Positions 9,078 through 19,064 are shown, counted from the stretch's first letter. The stretch is 64,000 bases of DNA from Ralstonia pickettii DTP0602 (GCA_000471925.1 CP006667.1:868001-932000), one strand, 5' to 3'. Numbers and translations are program-made. The notes: generated by a model not told the origin, from the letters alone.

Positions 9078-9233
9078 CTAATGCCAGCCGTCAAGCAGGA
9101 TCTTGATGAAAGGGGCCGCATGCTCGCTGATATGCGTCTCGCCGTAGAGGACCAGGGTCAGGATGCCCATGAACAGGATTGATAGCGATAACTGGCCTGC
9201 GTGTTCGGCCAGGTCGCTAAAGAGGGGTGACAT
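9078..9233 (-). CDS. Small single-span membrane protein (51 residues)
   Basis: The frame reads MSPLFSDLAEHAGQLSLSIL, a hydrophobic stretch ILFMGILTLVLYG (about residues 19-31), and a short polar tail ending LLDGWH. One membrane helix is predicted. It lies alone between the TM2 gene and a small secreted protein. I recognise no family. A longer upstream extension to 9416 reads as non-coding. Confidence 0.45.
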   Translation of the reverse strand: MSPLFSDLAEHAGQLSLSILFMGILTLVLYGETHISEHAAPFIKILLDGWH

Positions 9234-9495
9234 GACAAACCTCACAGAATTATTGTCGTTCTGGAGGCTGCGCCCGAGCCGTCTTGATCGGGTCCGACAG
9301 GAGGTGTCGGGCAGAGGCAGGTCAGTTCGATTGCCGTCTGCACTGGACGGCACGCTGTTAGCCCCGGGCAGCGCCGGGCGGCAGCCTGTGCGTCGCACCC
9401 GGAAAGCGGGGCACACACTTATATAGAGACACGGAAAGCGAGGGCGGAGTTCCGCGGAATCGGGAAAGTCGCGCGGGGGCGGCCACCGCGCTCAG

Positions 9496-9894
9496 CTAGC
9501 GGCCACCTTCGCGGCCACGCGCCTGCCAGCCGGGGCCGACGTTGTTCGTGCGGACGTCGTTGCGGGCTTCGTTGGGAGGAGTGGCGCGCTCCGGCGGTCG
9601 GCCGCGGTTGTCGTCGCGCGCGCCGGACAGCGCCGCGCGGCGTCCATTCAGGCGGTCGTCAGCACGAGCGCGGGCCTCCATCCGGTCGATTTGGGCCTGC
9701 ACGTGGTCACGGCTTTCGGCGCGCACGCTGGCCACTTGCCAGCCGTCGCTTGATTGCAGGCGCGCGGGGCGCGCTTCGGGGCGGATTTTTTGCCAGAACG
9801 CGACCTGGGCATGACTGGCGGCTACCGCGCCGACCAGGCCCGAGGCCACCAGGATGCCAGCCACCAGGTCGCGCAGGAGAGAGCGGGTGAGCAT
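9496..9894 (-). CDS. Small exported protein of unknown function
   Basis: A 132-residue product. It begins with a signal peptide (MLTRSLLRDLVAGILVASGL, with probable cleavage after ASHA-Q near residue 30), followed by an Arg/Ala/Asp-rich hydrophilic chain with many RxD and NxxR stretches and no cysteine. It is probably periplasmic and largely disordered. No family or neighbouring pathway identifies its role. Confidence 0.6.
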   Translation of the reverse strand: MLTRSLLRDLVAGILVASGLVGAVAASHAQVAFWQKIRPEARPARLQSSDGWQVASVRAESRDHVQAQIDRMEARARADDRLNGRRAALSGARDDNRGRPPERATPPNEARNDVRTNNVGPGWQARGREGGR

Positions 9895-10067
9895 GCGAAT
9901 TCCCAGGTTCCTGTCGCGCTGTGATGCTGTTGGAAGATGGGTTCATGGTACGCATGGGCCATCAGGCCGCCTATGCCAATCCCGTTACCGGTGTAACGGA
10001 TTGTTTCGGCCCCGCTGGCCCCCTTCAGGCCCCGCGCCGCGCGGGTTTCCGGGGAACTCAGGACGCT

Positions 10068-11195
10068 TCACGGCGTATAGCGAATCCGGTAGATCGCACC
10101 GGCCAGGTCGTCGCTGACGAGCAGCGAACCGTCGGGCGCAACCAGGACATCGGCGGGCCTTCCCCACGGCTTGCCGCCACGCAGCCAGCCCTGTGCGAAC
10201 ACCTCCTGCCGCACCGCCTTGCCGGACCCATCCAGCGCCACAGTGACCACGCGGTAGCCGGACGGCTTGCTGCGGTCCCAACTGCCGTGCTCGGCGATAA
10301 AGACGCTGTTGCGGTAGGCCGGCGGGAACTGCGTGCCTGTGTAGAAGCGCATGCCCAGCGCGGCCACATGCGCGCCCAGGCGGGCCACCGGCGGCACGAA
10401 TTCCGAGCACGGGCGCTTGCTGCCATATTCCGGATCGGCAACGTTGCCGGCATGGCAGTACGGGTAGCCGAAATGCTGGCCGGCGGCGGTGGCGCGGTTC
10501 AGTTCGTCGTCCGGCACGTCGTCGCCCATGCGGTCGCGGCCGTTGTCGGTGAACCACAGCTCGCGGGTGGCCGGGTGCCAGTCGAAGCCGACGGTATTGC
10601 GTACGCCGCGCGCCACCACCTGCAGGTCGCTGCCGTCGGGCTTCATCTTCATGATGTTGGCGTAGCGGTTCTCGTCCGGCGCGCAGACATTGCACGGCGC
10701 GCCGACCGGCACGTACAGGTAGCCGTCCGGCCCGAAGGCGATGAATTTCCAGCCGTGGTGCGATTCGGTCGGGAAGCGATCGCTCACCACCACCGGCGCG
10801 GGCGGATTGTCGAGGCGGGACTCGATATTGTCCAGCCGCACGATCTTCGAGACCGAGGACGCGTACAGGTTGCCGTCGCGCAGCGCCACGCCGGCCGGCA
10901 TGCGCAGGCCCGTGGCGACTACGCGCACCCGCGGCCTGGTGCCCAGCGCATCGGTCACCGCATAGACCTTGCCTTCGCCGCGCGAGCCGACGAAGAGCGT
11001 GCCGGACGGCGACAAGGCCATGGCGCGCGCGCCGGGCACGTCCTCTGTCACTACCTCGATGCGGAACCCGGGCGGCAGCCGGACCTGGTCCAGCGGCAAG
11101 GCGGCCCGGGCGGGGGCCGTGGCGGCGAGCAGTACAATGCCGGGCAGTACCGTACGCAGTACGGCGCGAACCATGAAGTGCAGAGCCGGGCGCAT
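10068..11195 (-). CDS. Periplasmic PQQ-dependent sugar (aldose) dehydrogenase-like protein
   Basis: The 375-residue protein has a signal peptide ([24 protein letters not shown]) and a six-bladed propeller of the GSDH/sorbosone dehydrogenase family ([33 protein letters not shown]..). It contains the typical [27 protein letters not shown] and [18 protein letters not shown] segments. Family members oxidise sugars using PQQ in the periplasm; the actual substrate is unknown. The start at 11195 is chosen over 11234 because CAGGAGGCCCAC precedes it and the signal peptide then starts correctly. Confidence 0.85.
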   Translation of the reverse strand: MRPALHFMVRAVLRTVLPGIVLLAATAPARAALPLDQVRLPPGFRIEVVTEDVPGARAMALSPSGTLFVGSRGEGKVYAVTDALGTRPRVRVVATGLRMPAGVALRDGNLYASSVSKIVRLDNIESRLDNPPAPVVVSDRFPTESHHGWKFIAFGPDGYLYVPVGAPCNVCAPDENRYANIMKMKPDGSDLQVVARGVRNTVGFDWHPATRELWFTDNGRDRMGDDVPDDELNRATAAGQHFGYPYCHAGNVADPEYGSKRPCSEFVPPVARLGAHVAALGMRFYTGTQFPPAYRNSVFIAEHGSWDRSKPSGYRVVTVALDGSGKAVRQEVFAQGWLRGGKPWGRPADVLVAPDGSLLVSDDLAGAIYRIRYTP

Positions 11196-11262
11196 GTGGG
11201 CCTCCTGTCGCGGTTTTTGCCACGATGCCCGCACCGCCTGCGCGCGTCAATCACCTAAGTGT

Positions 11263-11291
11263 TTGTTTGGCCTCGGGAATTGGGCTATACT
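11263..11291 (+). promoter_or_regulatory. rpsP operon promoter
   Basis: TTGTTT (11263-11268), a 17-bp spacer and TATACT (11286-11291) form a good sigma-70 promoter 55 bp before the rpsP ATG. It would drive rpsP-rimM-trmD-rplS. Confidence 0.65.
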
Positions 11292-11346
11292 CTTGCGTTT
11301 CGTGTTCGAACGCCCTCGAACACCCCGTTTTCTGAGGAATCATTCC

Positions 11347-11598
11347 ATGGTCGTTATCCGTCTGGCTCGCGGCGGCAGCAAGAAGCGCCCGTTCTTCAAC
11401 ATCGTCGCCACCGACTCGCGCAACCGTCGCGATGGTCGTTTCATTGAGCGCGTTGGTTTCTACAACCCGCTGGCTTCGGAAGGTGAAGAAGGTCTGCGCC
11501 TGGTGCAAGATCGCCTGGCCTACTGGCAAGGTGTTGGCGCCCAGCTGTCGCCGACCGTTGCCCGCCTGGTCAAGCAAGGCGCCAAGGCTGCTGCCTGA
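11347..11598 (+). CDS. rpsP: 30S ribosomal protein S16
   Basis: The 83-residue protein [20 protein letters not shown].. is full-length bS16, which helps assemble and stabilise the 30S subunit. The ATG follows GAGGAATCATTCC. It is the first gene of the conserved rpsP-rimM-trmD-rplS operon. The frame is open further upstream, but that part overlaps the promoter and is not coding. Confidence 0.98.
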   Translation: MVVIRLARGGSKKRPFFNIVATDSRNRRDGRFIERVGFYNPLASEGEEGLRLVQDRLAYWQGVGAQLSPTVARLVKQGAKAAA

Positions 11599-11619
11599 TC
11601 GCCCGATAGCTGCTTGTAA

Positions 11620-11655
11620 CGCGCCTGGCCTCTCCCGTTGGTGAGGCCAGGCGCG
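11620..11655 (+). promoter_or_regulatory. Strong hairpin between rpsP and rimM
   Basis: CGCGCCTGGCCTC (11620-11632) pairs perfectly with GAGGCCAGGCGCG (11643-11655) around a 10-nt loop, ending 14 bp before the rimM GTG. No U-run follows, so it is not a standard terminator. It may protect the rpsP mRNA end, or reduce read-through to rimM/trmD, whose products are needed in far smaller amounts. Confidence 0.6.
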
Positions 11656-11669
11656 TTCTCGTTGCACAC

Positions 11670-12350
11670 GTGACTGAACGCAAACAAGGCGCCGCCAAGC
11701 CGCTGAACCGACCGTTGGTTCAGCCCCAGGGCGAGCCGCAAAAGGCTCACAAACTGCCGGCGGCGCTGCTGTATGCCGAGCCCCTGCCTGAAGACCTGGT
11801 AGAGGTCGGCTACGTCGGCGCGGCCTACGGCATTCGCGGCTGGATCAAGGTCCAGCCGCATGCCGATGACGCTTCCGCGCTGCTGCATGCCCGCCGCTGG
11901 TGGCTGCTGGCGCCGCCGCAGGCGGGGCTGGTTAGTGCCAATGTCGCAGCTGACGCGGCGCATGCCCGGCCGCTCTGCGTGAAGATCGCGCAGTCGCGCG
12001 AGCACAGCGGCACGGTGGTGGCGCAAGCGACCGGCGTTGCCGACCGCAATCTTGCGGAAGCGCTCAAGGGCCGTCGCGTGTGGATCCGGCGCGCGGATTT
12101 TCCGGCGCCGGAAGAGGATGAGTTCTACTGGGTCGACCTGATCGGGTGCACCGTCAGCAACGAGCAAGGCGAGTTGCTGGGCGAGGTGTCCGGCCTGATC
12201 GACAACGGTGCCCACCAGATCCTGCAGGTGGCCTTTGTGCAGCCTGACGGCAAGACCGGTGAGCGGCTGATCCCGTTTGTCGATGCGTTCCTGCGCTCGG
12301 TCGATGCCGCGGGCAAGCGCATCGTGGTCGACTGGGGGCTCGATTACTGA
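11670..12350 (+). CDS. rimM: 16S rRNA processing / ribosome maturation factor RimM
   Basis: The 226-residue protein has the N-terminal RimM barrel (DLVEVGYVGAAYGIRGWIKVQPH, near residues 44-66) and the C-terminal PRC-barrel (EFYWVDLIGCTVSNEQGELLG.. near 150-172). It binds S19 in the 30S head during assembly. A 40-residue polar N-terminal extension precedes the family start. GTG is the first start codon after the hairpin; an internal start near the barrel is possible, since no strong ribosome site is visible. Confidence 0.95.
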   Translation: MTERKQGAAKPLNRPLVQPQGEPQKAHKLPAALLYAEPLPEDLVEVGYVGAAYGIRGWIKVQPHADDASALLHARRWWLLAPPQAGLVSANVAADAAHARPLCVKIAQSREHSGTVVAQATGVADRNLAEALKGRRVWIRRADFPAPEEDEFYWVDLIGCTVSNEQGELLGEVSGLIDNGAHQILQVAFVQPDGKTGERLIPFVDAFLRSVDAAGKRIVVDWGLDY

Positions 12351-12392
12351 ACCCGTGCCTCCGCGGTGCAGGGTTAGCAAGGGAGAGGGCGG

Positions 12393-13175
12393 ATGCAGTT
12401 CGATGTGATCACGCTGTTTCCCGAGATGTTTCGCGCGCTGACCGACTGGGGTATTACCAGCCGGGCAGCCAAGCAGCAGCGGTATGCGTTGCGCACGTGG
12501 AATCCGCGCGATTTCACCGTCGACAACTATCGCACCATCGACGATCGGCCTTATGGCGGTGGCCCTGGCATGGTGATGCTGGCCAAGCCGCTGGACGATG
12601 CGATCGATGCCGCGGTGGCAGCGCAGGCGCAAGCCGGCGTGCCCAAGCCGCATGTGGTGCTGATGTCGCCGCAGGGCAAGACGCTGTCGCATGCCAAGGT
12701 GATGGAACTGGCCGAACGGCCGGGCCTGGTCCTGCTGTGCGGCAGGTATGAGGCCATCGACCAGCGGCTGATCGACCGCCGCGTGGACGAGGAAGTCAGC
12801 CTCGGCGACTTCGTGCTGTCGGGCGGCGAACTGCCGGCGATGGCGCTGATCGATGCCGTGGTGCGGCATCTGCCCGGCGTGCTGGGCGATGCGCAGTCCG
12901 CAGTGCAGGACAGTTTCGTCAACGGCCTGCTGGATTGTCCGCACTACACGCGGCCGGAAGAATATGAAGGCGTGAGGGTGCCCGAGATCCTGCTCGGGGG
13001 CCATCACGCCGAAATCGAGAAATGGCGGCGCCAGCAGGCGCTGGCCAATACCGCGAGCAAGCGCCCCGACCTGATCGAGGCTGCTCGCGAACAAGGTTTG
13101 CTGTCCCGCGCCGACGAGAAGTTCTTGTCGGAATGGGCGGCGAAGGAAGGGCGGGGGGAAACTCCCGCCAGGTAA
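12393..13175 (+). CDS. trmD: tRNA (guanine-N1)-methyltransferase TrmD
   Basis: The 260-residue SPOUT methyltransferase makes m1G37 in tRNAs to prevent frameshifting. The N-terminus [20 protein letters not shown], the SAM-binding trefoil-knot residues ([16 protein letters not shown], then [16 protein letters not shown], about residues 112-150) and the C-terminal helical domain are all present. GGGAGAGGGCGG precedes the ATG. It is third in the rpsP operon. Confidence 0.98.
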   Translation: MQFDVITLFPEMFRALTDWGITSRAAKQQRYALRTWNPRDFTVDNYRTIDDRPYGGGPGMVMLAKPLDDAIDAAVAAQAQAGVPKPHVVLMSPQGKTLSHAKVMELAERPGLVLLCGRYEAIDQRLIDRRVDEEVSLGDFVLSGGELPAMALIDAVVRHLPGVLGDAQSAVQDSFVNGLLDCPHYTRPEEYEGVRVPEILLGGHHAEIEKWRRQQALANTASKRPDLIEAAREQGLLSRADEKFLSEWAAKEGRGETPAR

Positions 13176-13250
13176 AACCCCATCCTCTGCCGGGGCCCGG
13201 GCAATGCCTGGGGCATACAACGCCGGCACGATGGTTATGGAGAAAAAACG

Positions 13251-13643
13251 ATGAACATCATCGAGCAGATCGAGAAGGAAGAGATCGCGCGTCTGACCGC
13301 GAACAAGACCATCCCCGCATTCGCACCTGGCGACACCGTGATCGTCAACGTGAACGTGGTGGAAGGTACCCGCAAGCGCGTGCAGGCCTACGAAGGCGTG
13401 GTGATCGCCAAGCGTAACCGCGGCCTGAATTCGTCCTTCATCGTGCGCAAGATCTCGTCGGGTGAAGGCGTGGAACGTACGTTCCAGCTGTACTCGCCGC
13501 TGATCGCCGGCATCGAAGTGAAGCGTCGCGGCGACGTGCGTCGCGCGAAGCTGTACTACCTGCGCCAGCGTTCGGGCAAGTCCGCACGTATCAAGGAAAA
13601 GCTGGTGTCGAAGGCTGCTGTCGCTGCCAAGGCTGCGCAGTAA
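13251..13643 (+). CDS. rplS: 50S ribosomal protein L19
   Basis: The 130-residue bL19 ([20 protein letters not shown]..) lies at the 30S-50S interface. The core motif [20 protein letters not shown] is intact; the tail is Ala/Lys-rich. TTATGGAGAAAAAACG precedes the ATG. It ends the operon; a terminator lies 44 bp downstream. Confidence 0.98.
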   Translation: MNIIEQIEKEEIARLTANKTIPAFAPGDTVIVNVNVVEGTRKRVQAYEGVVIAKRNRGLNSSFIVRKISSGEGVERTFQLYSPLIAGIEVKRRGDVRRAKLYYLRQRSGKSARIKEKLVSKAAVAAKAAQ

Positions 13644-13687
13644 GCTGGACGTGCCGGCCGGGGCAGCCCGGCCAGCGTTTCCTCAGG

Positions 13688-13713
13688 AAGGGCACCTCAC
13701 GGTGCCCTTTTTG
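13688..13713 (+). terminator. Terminator after rplS
   Basis: AAGGGCACC-TCAC-GGTGCCCTTTTT is a compact stem with a U-run. A second GC hairpin without a U-run (GGCCGGG/CCCGGCC, 13656-13673) precedes it. Confidence 0.85.
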
Positions 13714-13793
13714 CATTGTGTCAGCGCGGCCACGGGTGCGGCGGATTTTGCTGCGGCGCCGAAACGCGCGCTTCTGTCATACTTGCGCTTGTT

Positions 13794-14474
13794 ATGCGTC
13801 CCGCCTTCGATCCCGAATCCCTCCCCGTCATCGACACCGACCTGCGCAACGGCGCCCTGAGCGCGCCGCGGCTGCAGGTGGACTTTATCCGGCACCGCTT
13901 CGAGGTGCCGCCGGCCTGGGCGCCGGAGCTGACCGATGAATCGCGCGTCTACGACAGCAGCCGGGGGCTGCGCGACGCCGCCGTGCTGGTGCCGCTGGTG
14001 GAGCGGCGCGATGGCCTGACGGTTCTGCTGACGCAGCGCAATGCCAACCTGAGCGCGCATGCCGGCCAGATCAGCTTCCCGGGCGGACGCCAGGAGGAGT
14101 GGGATGCCAACCGCATCGACACGGCACTGCGCGAGACGGAAGAAGAGGTGGGACTGGCGCGCGATTACGTGGAAGTGCTGGGTGCGCTGCCGGACTACAT
14201 CACCGGCACCGGCTTCCACGTAAGCCCGGTGGTGGGGCTGGTGCGCGACGGCTTTACGCTGCGCCCGGACGCGTCGGAAGTGGCCGATGTCTTTGAAGTG
14301 CCGCTGGCCTTCCTGATGGATCCCTCGCATCATGAGCGGCGCCTGTTCCGCTGGGTCGACGGCGAACGGATCTTCTACGCCATGCCCTATCCGCGCGAGG
14401 ACGGCGGCCACCGCTTTATCTGGGGCGCCACCGCGGGCATGCTGCGCAATCTCTACCACCTGCTGGCGGCCTGA
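13794..14474 (+). CDS. CoA pyrophosphatase (NUDIX family, NudL-like)
   Basis: The 226-residue Nudix hydrolase carries an intact Nudix box (GGRQEEWDANRIDTALRETEEEVGL, near residues 95-120 counting from 13794) and the upstream SFPGG element typical of CoA-cleaving members. It would split CoA into phosphopantetheine and adenosine 3',5'-bisphosphate. The frame is open from 13716, but the family start MRPAFDPESLPVIDTDLR at 13794 is preferred, because the extension overlaps the terminator area. Confidence 0.88.
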   Translation: MRPAFDPESLPVIDTDLRNGALSAPRLQVDFIRHRFEVPPAWAPELTDESRVYDSSRGLRDAAVLVPLVERRDGLTVLLTQRNANLSAHAGQISFPGGRQEEWDANRIDTALRETEEEVGLARDYVEVLGALPDYITGTGFHVSPVVGLVRDGFTLRPDASEVADVFEVPLAFLMDPSHHERRLFRWVDGERIFYAMPYPREDGGHRFIWGATAGMLRNLYHLLAA

Positions 14475-14495
14475 GCCGCCTGTCTGCCCTGGACC

Positions 14496-15344
14496 TTAAG
14501 CCGCGGCCTGGTCCTTGCCGCCGATGCAGTGCGGGCAGCTCTTGCCGATCACGTAGTGCGGGCTTTGCTGCTCCTCTGGCGTGACCACCGCGCGGCAGGC
14601 AAAGCACTGCTTGGGGCCGGCCGGCTCCAGGTTCGGATTCAGCGCGGTGCGATAGTCGAAGACAAAGCAGTCGCCGCGATAGTGGCTGCCGCCCACTTCC
14701 TCGAAATACTTCAGGATGCCGCCCTCGAGCTGGTACACGCGCTCGACGCCGACTTCCTGCATATGGATCGCCGCCTTCTCGCAGCGGATGCCGCCGGTGC
14801 AGAATGACACCACGGTCTTGCCCTCCAGCTCCGCCTTGTGCGCGGCGACGGCCTCGGGAAATTCGCTGAACTTGGCGATGTCGTACTCGACCGCCGCCTC
14901 GAAAGTGCCGACCGCGACCTCGAAATCATTGCGCGTATCGAGCATCACCACCGGGCGGCCCTCGTCGTCGTGCCCCTGGTCCAGCCAGCGCTTCAGGTCG
15001 ACCGGCCGCACCGAAGGCGCGCGGCCCGCCTCGGGGCGGATCAGCGGCATCTTCATGGTGATGATTTCCTTCTTGGCGCGCACCAGCGTGCGCTTGAAGG
15101 GCTGGTTCTCCGACAGGCTCTCCTTGGGCGCGATATCGGCAAAGCGCGCATCGGCATGCAGCCACGCCATGAAGCCGTCGATGGCTTCGCGCGGGCCGGC
15201 CAGGAACATGTTGATGCCCTCGGGCGCGAGCAGGATCGTGCCTTTCAGGCCGGCCGCTTCGCAGCGCTCGCGCATGGCCGGGCGCAGGGTCTCGATGTCG
15301 TCCAGCGAGACGAATTTGTAAGCGGAAATATTGACGATCTGCAT
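14496..15344 (-). CDS. trhO: tRNA uridine(34) hydroxylase TrhO (rhodanese-like)
   Basis: The 282-residue YceA/TrhO protein has an N-terminal acylphosphatase-like domain ([24 protein letters not shown]..) and a rhodanese domain with active cysteine in [18 protein letters not shown] (about residue 185). A C-terminal pair of CxxC motifs follows (CFACR.., CPHC). It makes 5-hydroxyuridine at tRNA position 34 using oxygen. A start at 15458 is possible in frame, but 15344 matches the family start. It is divergent from dnaE. Confidence 0.94.
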   Translation of the reverse strand: MQIVNISAYKFVSLDDIETLRPAMRERCEAAGLKGTILLAPEGINMFLAGPREAIDGFMAWLHADARFADIAPKESLSENQPFKRTLVRAKKEIITMKMPLIRPEAGRAPSVRPVDLKRWLDQGHDDEGRPVVMLDTRNDFEVAVGTFEAAVEYDIAKFSEFPEAVAAHKAELEGKTVVSFCTGGIRCEKAAIHMQEVGVERVYQLEGGILKYFEEVGGSHYRGDCFVFDYRTALNPNLEPAGPKQCFACRAVVTPEEQQSPHYVIGKSCPHCIGGKDQAAA

Positions 15345-15538
15345 GAGAGACTGTGCCTGCTCGGCCGCGTCCGGGAGGGCGCCGACGGCTTGCGATAACT
15401 GCCTGATTGGAAAGACGAAATTATAACGCGCCCGGGCGCTCCTGCCGCGCATTCCCAAGCACCCCGATCAGCTTTGCGATGCGGCCTCCACGCGGCGCCT
15501 GCACGGAATATTGGAGGCCGGCAAGCGGGCCGAGCCGG

Positions 15539-15552
15539 TACAATGTCGCCCA
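15539..15552 (+). promoter_or_regulatory. Possible -10 element overlapping the dnaE start
   Basis: TACAAT (15539-15544) resembles a sigma-70 -10 box and overlaps the first candidate ATG of dnaE. Transcription from it would begin at or next to the second ATG (15552). No good -35 is visible, so this is a weak call. Confidence 0.3.
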
Positions 15553-18500
15553 TGTCTGCACCCCGCTTCGTACACCTCCGCCTGCATTCCGAATACTCCA
15601 TCGTGGACGGCATCGTCCGCCTGGAAGACGCCGTCAAGGCCGCCGCCGCCGATGGCATGGGCGCGCTCGCCCTGACGGACCTTGCCAACGCCTTCGGGCT
15701 GATCCGTTACTACAAGGAGGCGCGCGGCAAGGGCGTGAAGCCGGTGGTCGGTGCCGACGTCTGGCTCACCAACGCCGAGGATCGCGACAAGCCATCGCGC
15801 CTGCTGCTGCTGGTGCAGGACCGCCGCGGCTACCTGAACCTGTGCATGCTGCTGTCACGCGCGTGGCTGGGCAACCAGCACCGCGGCCGCGCCGAGATCG
15901 ACCCGGCCTGGTTCCTCGAGCCCGGCGAGGATGACCTGCCGCTGGCAACCGGCCTGATTGCTCTGTCGGGGGCGATGGGCGGCGATATCGGCATGGCGCT
16001 GGCCAACGGCAATGCCGACGGCGCACGCCGAGCCGCGCAGCACTGGGCGAGCGTATTCCCGCAGCGCTTCTACATCGAGCTGCAGCGTGCCGGCCACGCG
16101 GGCACCGATGCCTACGTGCAGCACGCCGTGCAGCTGGCGGCCGAGCTGCAGCTGCCGGTGGTGGCCACGCATCCGGTGCAGTTCATGACGCCGGACGACT
16201 ACACCGCGCACGAGGCGCGCGTGTGCATCGCCGAGGGCGAGCTGCTGGCCAATCCGCGCCGCACCCGGCGGTTTACCACCGACCAGTACTTCAAGACCCA
16301 GGACGAGATGTGCGCGCTGTACGCGGACATCCCCTCGGCGCTGGAGAACGCGGTCGAGATCGCGCGCCGCTGCAACCTGACGCTGGAGCTGGGCAAGCCG
16401 CGCCTGCCGCTGTTCCCGACGCCCGACGGCATGTCGCTGGACGACTACCTCGTGTTCATGGCCAAGGACGGACTGGAGAAGCGCCTGGCGGTACTGTTCC
16501 CCGACGAGGCGGCGCGCGAGGCCAAGCGGCCCGAATACTACGCACGGCTGGAATTCGAGACCGGCACCATCATCAAGATGGGCTTCCCCGGCTACTTCCT
16601 GATCGTGGCCGACTTTATCAACTGGGCCAAGAACAACGGCGTGCCGGTGGGCCCGGGCCGCGGTTCGGGTGCCGGTTCGCTGGTGGCGTATGCGCTCGGC
16701 ATTACCGATCTTGATCCGCTCAAGTACGCGCTGCTGTTCGAGCGTTTCCTGAACCCGGAACGGGTCTCGATGCCCGACTTCGACATCGACTTCTGCCAGC
16801 ACGGCCGCGATCGCGTGATCACGTACGTGAAGGAGAAGTACGGCAAGGACGCGGTATCGCAGATCGCCACCTTCGGCACCATGGCGGCCAAGGCCGCGGT
16901 GCGCGACGTGGGCCGCGTGCTCGACCTTGGCTACGGCTTTGTCGATGGCATCGCCAAGCTGATCCCGTTCAAGCCGGGCAAGCTGGTCACCATCGAGGAG
17001 GCGAAGAAGGAAGAGCCGCTGCTCACCGAGCGCGAGAACAACGAAGAAGAAGTGCGCCAGCTGCTGGAACTGGCACAGCGCGTCGAAGGCATGACCCGCA
17101 ACGTCGGCATGCACGCCGGCGGCGTGCTGATCGCACCCGGCAGGCTGACTGACTTCTGCCCCCTGTACACGCAGGGCGCGCAGAACGACGGCATGAGCGG
17201 CGTGGTCAGCCAGTACGACAAGGATGACGTCGAGGCCGCCGGCCTGGTCAAGTTCGACTTCCTGGGCCTGACCACGCTGACCATCCTGGACTGGGCCGAG
17301 CGCTATATCCGCCGCCTCGACCCGAGCAAGGCCGACTGGAACTGCAGCCATATCCCGCTCGACGACAGCCCCGCCTTCGACATCCTGAAGACGGCCAACA
17401 CCGTCGCCGTGTTCCAGCTGGAAAGCCGCGGCATGCAGGGCATGCTGAAGGACGCCAAGCCTGACCGCTTCGAGGACATCATCGCGCTGGTGGCGCTGTA
17501 CCGCCCGGGCCCGATGGACCTGATTCCCAGCTTCTGCGCGCGCAAGCACGGCCGCGAGAAGGTGGAGTACCCCGATCCGCGCGTCGAACCCGTCCTGAAA
17601 GAGACCTACGGCATCATGGTCTACCAGGAACAGGTGATGCAGATGGCGCAGATCATCGGCGGCTACTCGCTCGGTGGCGCCGACCTGCTGCGCCGCGCCA
17701 TGGGCAAGAAGAAGCCCGAGGAGATGGCGCAGCATCGCGTGATGTTCCGCGAGGGCGCCGACAAGAACGGCCTGAGCTCGCAGCAGGCCGACGACATCTT
17801 CGACCTGATGGAGAAGTTCGCGGGCTACGGCTTCAACAAGTCGCACGCGGCCGCGTATGCGCTGCTGGCGTACTACACCGCCTGGCTCAAGGCCCACCAT
17901 CCGGCCGAATTCATGGCAGCCAACATGTCGCTGGCCATGGACGACACCGACAAGGTCAAGATCCTCTACGAGGACTGCAAGCTCAACAAGCTCGCGGTGC
18001 TGCCACCGGACGTCAACGCCAGTGAATACCGCTTCGCGCCGACCGATGCCAAGACCATCCGCTATGGCCTGGGCGGCATCAAGGGCAGCGGCCAGGGCGC
18101 CATCGAAGACATCTTGCGCGCGCGCGAGGAGCGGCCCTTCACGGATCTCTTCGACTTCTGCGAACGTGTCGACCGCCGCCAGGTCAACCGCCGCACCATC
18201 GAGGCGCTGATCCGTGCCGGCGCCTTCGACAGCCTGAATGACAACCGCGCCCAGCTGTTGGCCTCGGTGCCGATCGCGATGGAGGCGGCCGAGCAGAAAG
18301 CCGAATCCGCCAACCAGGTGTCGCTGTTCGACCTGATGGGCGATGGCGGCGAGGCGCACCGCCCCGAGCTGCTCGACGAACCGCGCTGGAGCCCCAAGCG
18401 CACGCTGCAGGAAGAAAAGCAGGCGCTCGGCTACTACTTCTCAGGCCACCTGTTCGATGCCTACCGCGACGAGGTGCGCCGCTTCAACAAGGGCACGCTG

Positions 18501-19064
18501 GCCGCGCTGGAAAAGGAAGTGCAGGGCAACGGCGGCGGCTTCGGCCGCGACGTGCGCGGCAAGACCATCGCCGGCGTGATCAGCGGCATCCGCACGCAGA
18601 TGACCCAGCGCGGCAAGATGCTGATCGTGACGCTGGACGACGGCACCGGGCTGGTCGAGATGACGGTGTTCAATGAGCTGTTCGACGCCAACCGGAATAT
18701 GTTCCGCGAGGACGAGCTGCTGATCGCCACGGGGAATGCGCGGCATGATACGTTCACCGGCGGGGTGCGGTTTACGGTGGAGTCGGTGATGGACCTGGTG
18801 GCGGCGCGTGTCAGGTTTGCCAGCGCGGTGCGGCTGGCGATGAATGGCAACTCATCAACGGGGCTGCTGCGTGAACTGCTGATGCCGCACCTGGCGCGCG
18901 CCAGCGGCGCGCAGGGACTGCCGGTGCGCATCCGCTACGAGGCGAAGGCCGCCTCGTGCGAGGCCATGCTTGGCCCGGACTGGCAGGTGGTGCCTTCCGA
19001 CGAGGCGTTGACGGCCCTGCGGCAGGCGCTGTCGGCGGATTGTGTCAGTACGGTGTACGAATAA
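15552..19064 (+). CDS. dnaE: DNA polymerase III alpha subunit
   Basis: This is the replicative polymerase, 1170 residues from this start. It has an N-terminal PHP domain (FVHLRLHSEYSIVDGIVRLEDAV), the palm with catalytic acidic motif MPDFDIDFCQHGRDRVI, VGPGRGSGAGSLVAY, the HhH region, and a C-terminal OB-fold (KTIAGVISGIRTQMTQRGKML). Two in-frame ATGs lie close together (15543 and 15552); neither has a clear ribosome site. 15552 gives MSAPRFVHLRLHSEYS. Earlier codons to 15474 look non-coding. Confidence 0.97.
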   Translation: MSAPRFVHLRLHSEYSIVDGIVRLEDAVKAAAADGMGALALTDLANAFGLIRYYKEARGKGVKPVVGADVWLTNAEDRDKPSRLLLLVQDRRGYLNLCMLLSRAWLGNQHRGRAEIDPAWFLEPGEDDLPLATGLIALSGAMGGDIGMALANGNADGARRAAQHWASVFPQRFYIELQRAGHAGTDAYVQHAVQLAAELQLPVVATHPVQFMTPDDYTAHEARVCIAEGELLANPRRTRRFTTDQYFKTQDEMCALYADIPSALENAVEIARRCNLTLELGKPRLPLFPTPDGMSLDDYLVFMAKDGLEKRLAVLFPDEAAREAKRPEYYARLEFETGTIIKMGFPGYFLIVADFINWAKNNGVPVGPGRGSGAGSLVAYALGITDLDPLKYALLFERFLNPERVSMPDFDIDFCQHGRDRVITYVKEKYGKDAVSQIATFGTMAAKAAVRDVGRVLDLGYGFVDGIAKLIPFKPGKLVTIEEAKKEEPLLTERENNEEEVRQLLELAQRVEGMTRNVGMHAGGVLIAPGRLTDFCPLYTQGAQNDGMSGVVSQYDKDDVEAAGLVKFDFLGLTTLTILDWAERYIRRLDPSKADWNCSHIPLDDSPAFDILKTANTVAVFQLESRGMQGMLKDAKPDRFEDIIALVALYRPGPMDLIPSFCARKHGREKVEYPDPRVEPVLKETYGIMVYQEQVMQMAQIIGGYSLGGADLLRRAMGKKKPEEMAQHRVMFREGADKNGLSSQQADDIFDLMEKFAGYGFNKSHAAAYALLAYYTAWLKAHHPAEFMAANMSLAMDDTDKVKILYEDCKLNKLAVLPPDVNASEYRFAPTDAKTIRYGLGGIKGSGQGAIEDILRAREERPFTDLFDFCERVDRRQVNRRTIEALIRAGAFDSLNDNRAQLLASVPIAMEAAEQKAESANQVSLFDLMGDGGEAHRPELLDEPRWSPKRTLQEEKQALGYYFSGHLFDAYRDEVRRFNKGTLAALEKEVQGNGGGFGRDVRGKTIAGVISGIRTQMTQRGKMLIVTLDDGTGLVEMTVFNELFDANRNMFREDELLIATGNARHDTFTGGVRFTVESVMDLVAARVRFASAVRLAMNGNSSTGLLRELLMPHLARASGAQGLPVRIRYEAKAASCEAMLGPDWQVVPSDEALTALRQALSADCVSTVYE

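Noticed and set aside
11620..11655. rpsP-rimM hairpin as a terminator
   Set aside because: No U-run follows and the operon continues; treated as a regulatory or stabilising hairpin.
15855..18359. 834-codon open frame antisense to dnaE
   Set aside because: It mirrors the codon structure of dnaE, is rich in His/Gln/Arg/Val/Ala as expected for antisense of GC-rich genes, and has no domain.
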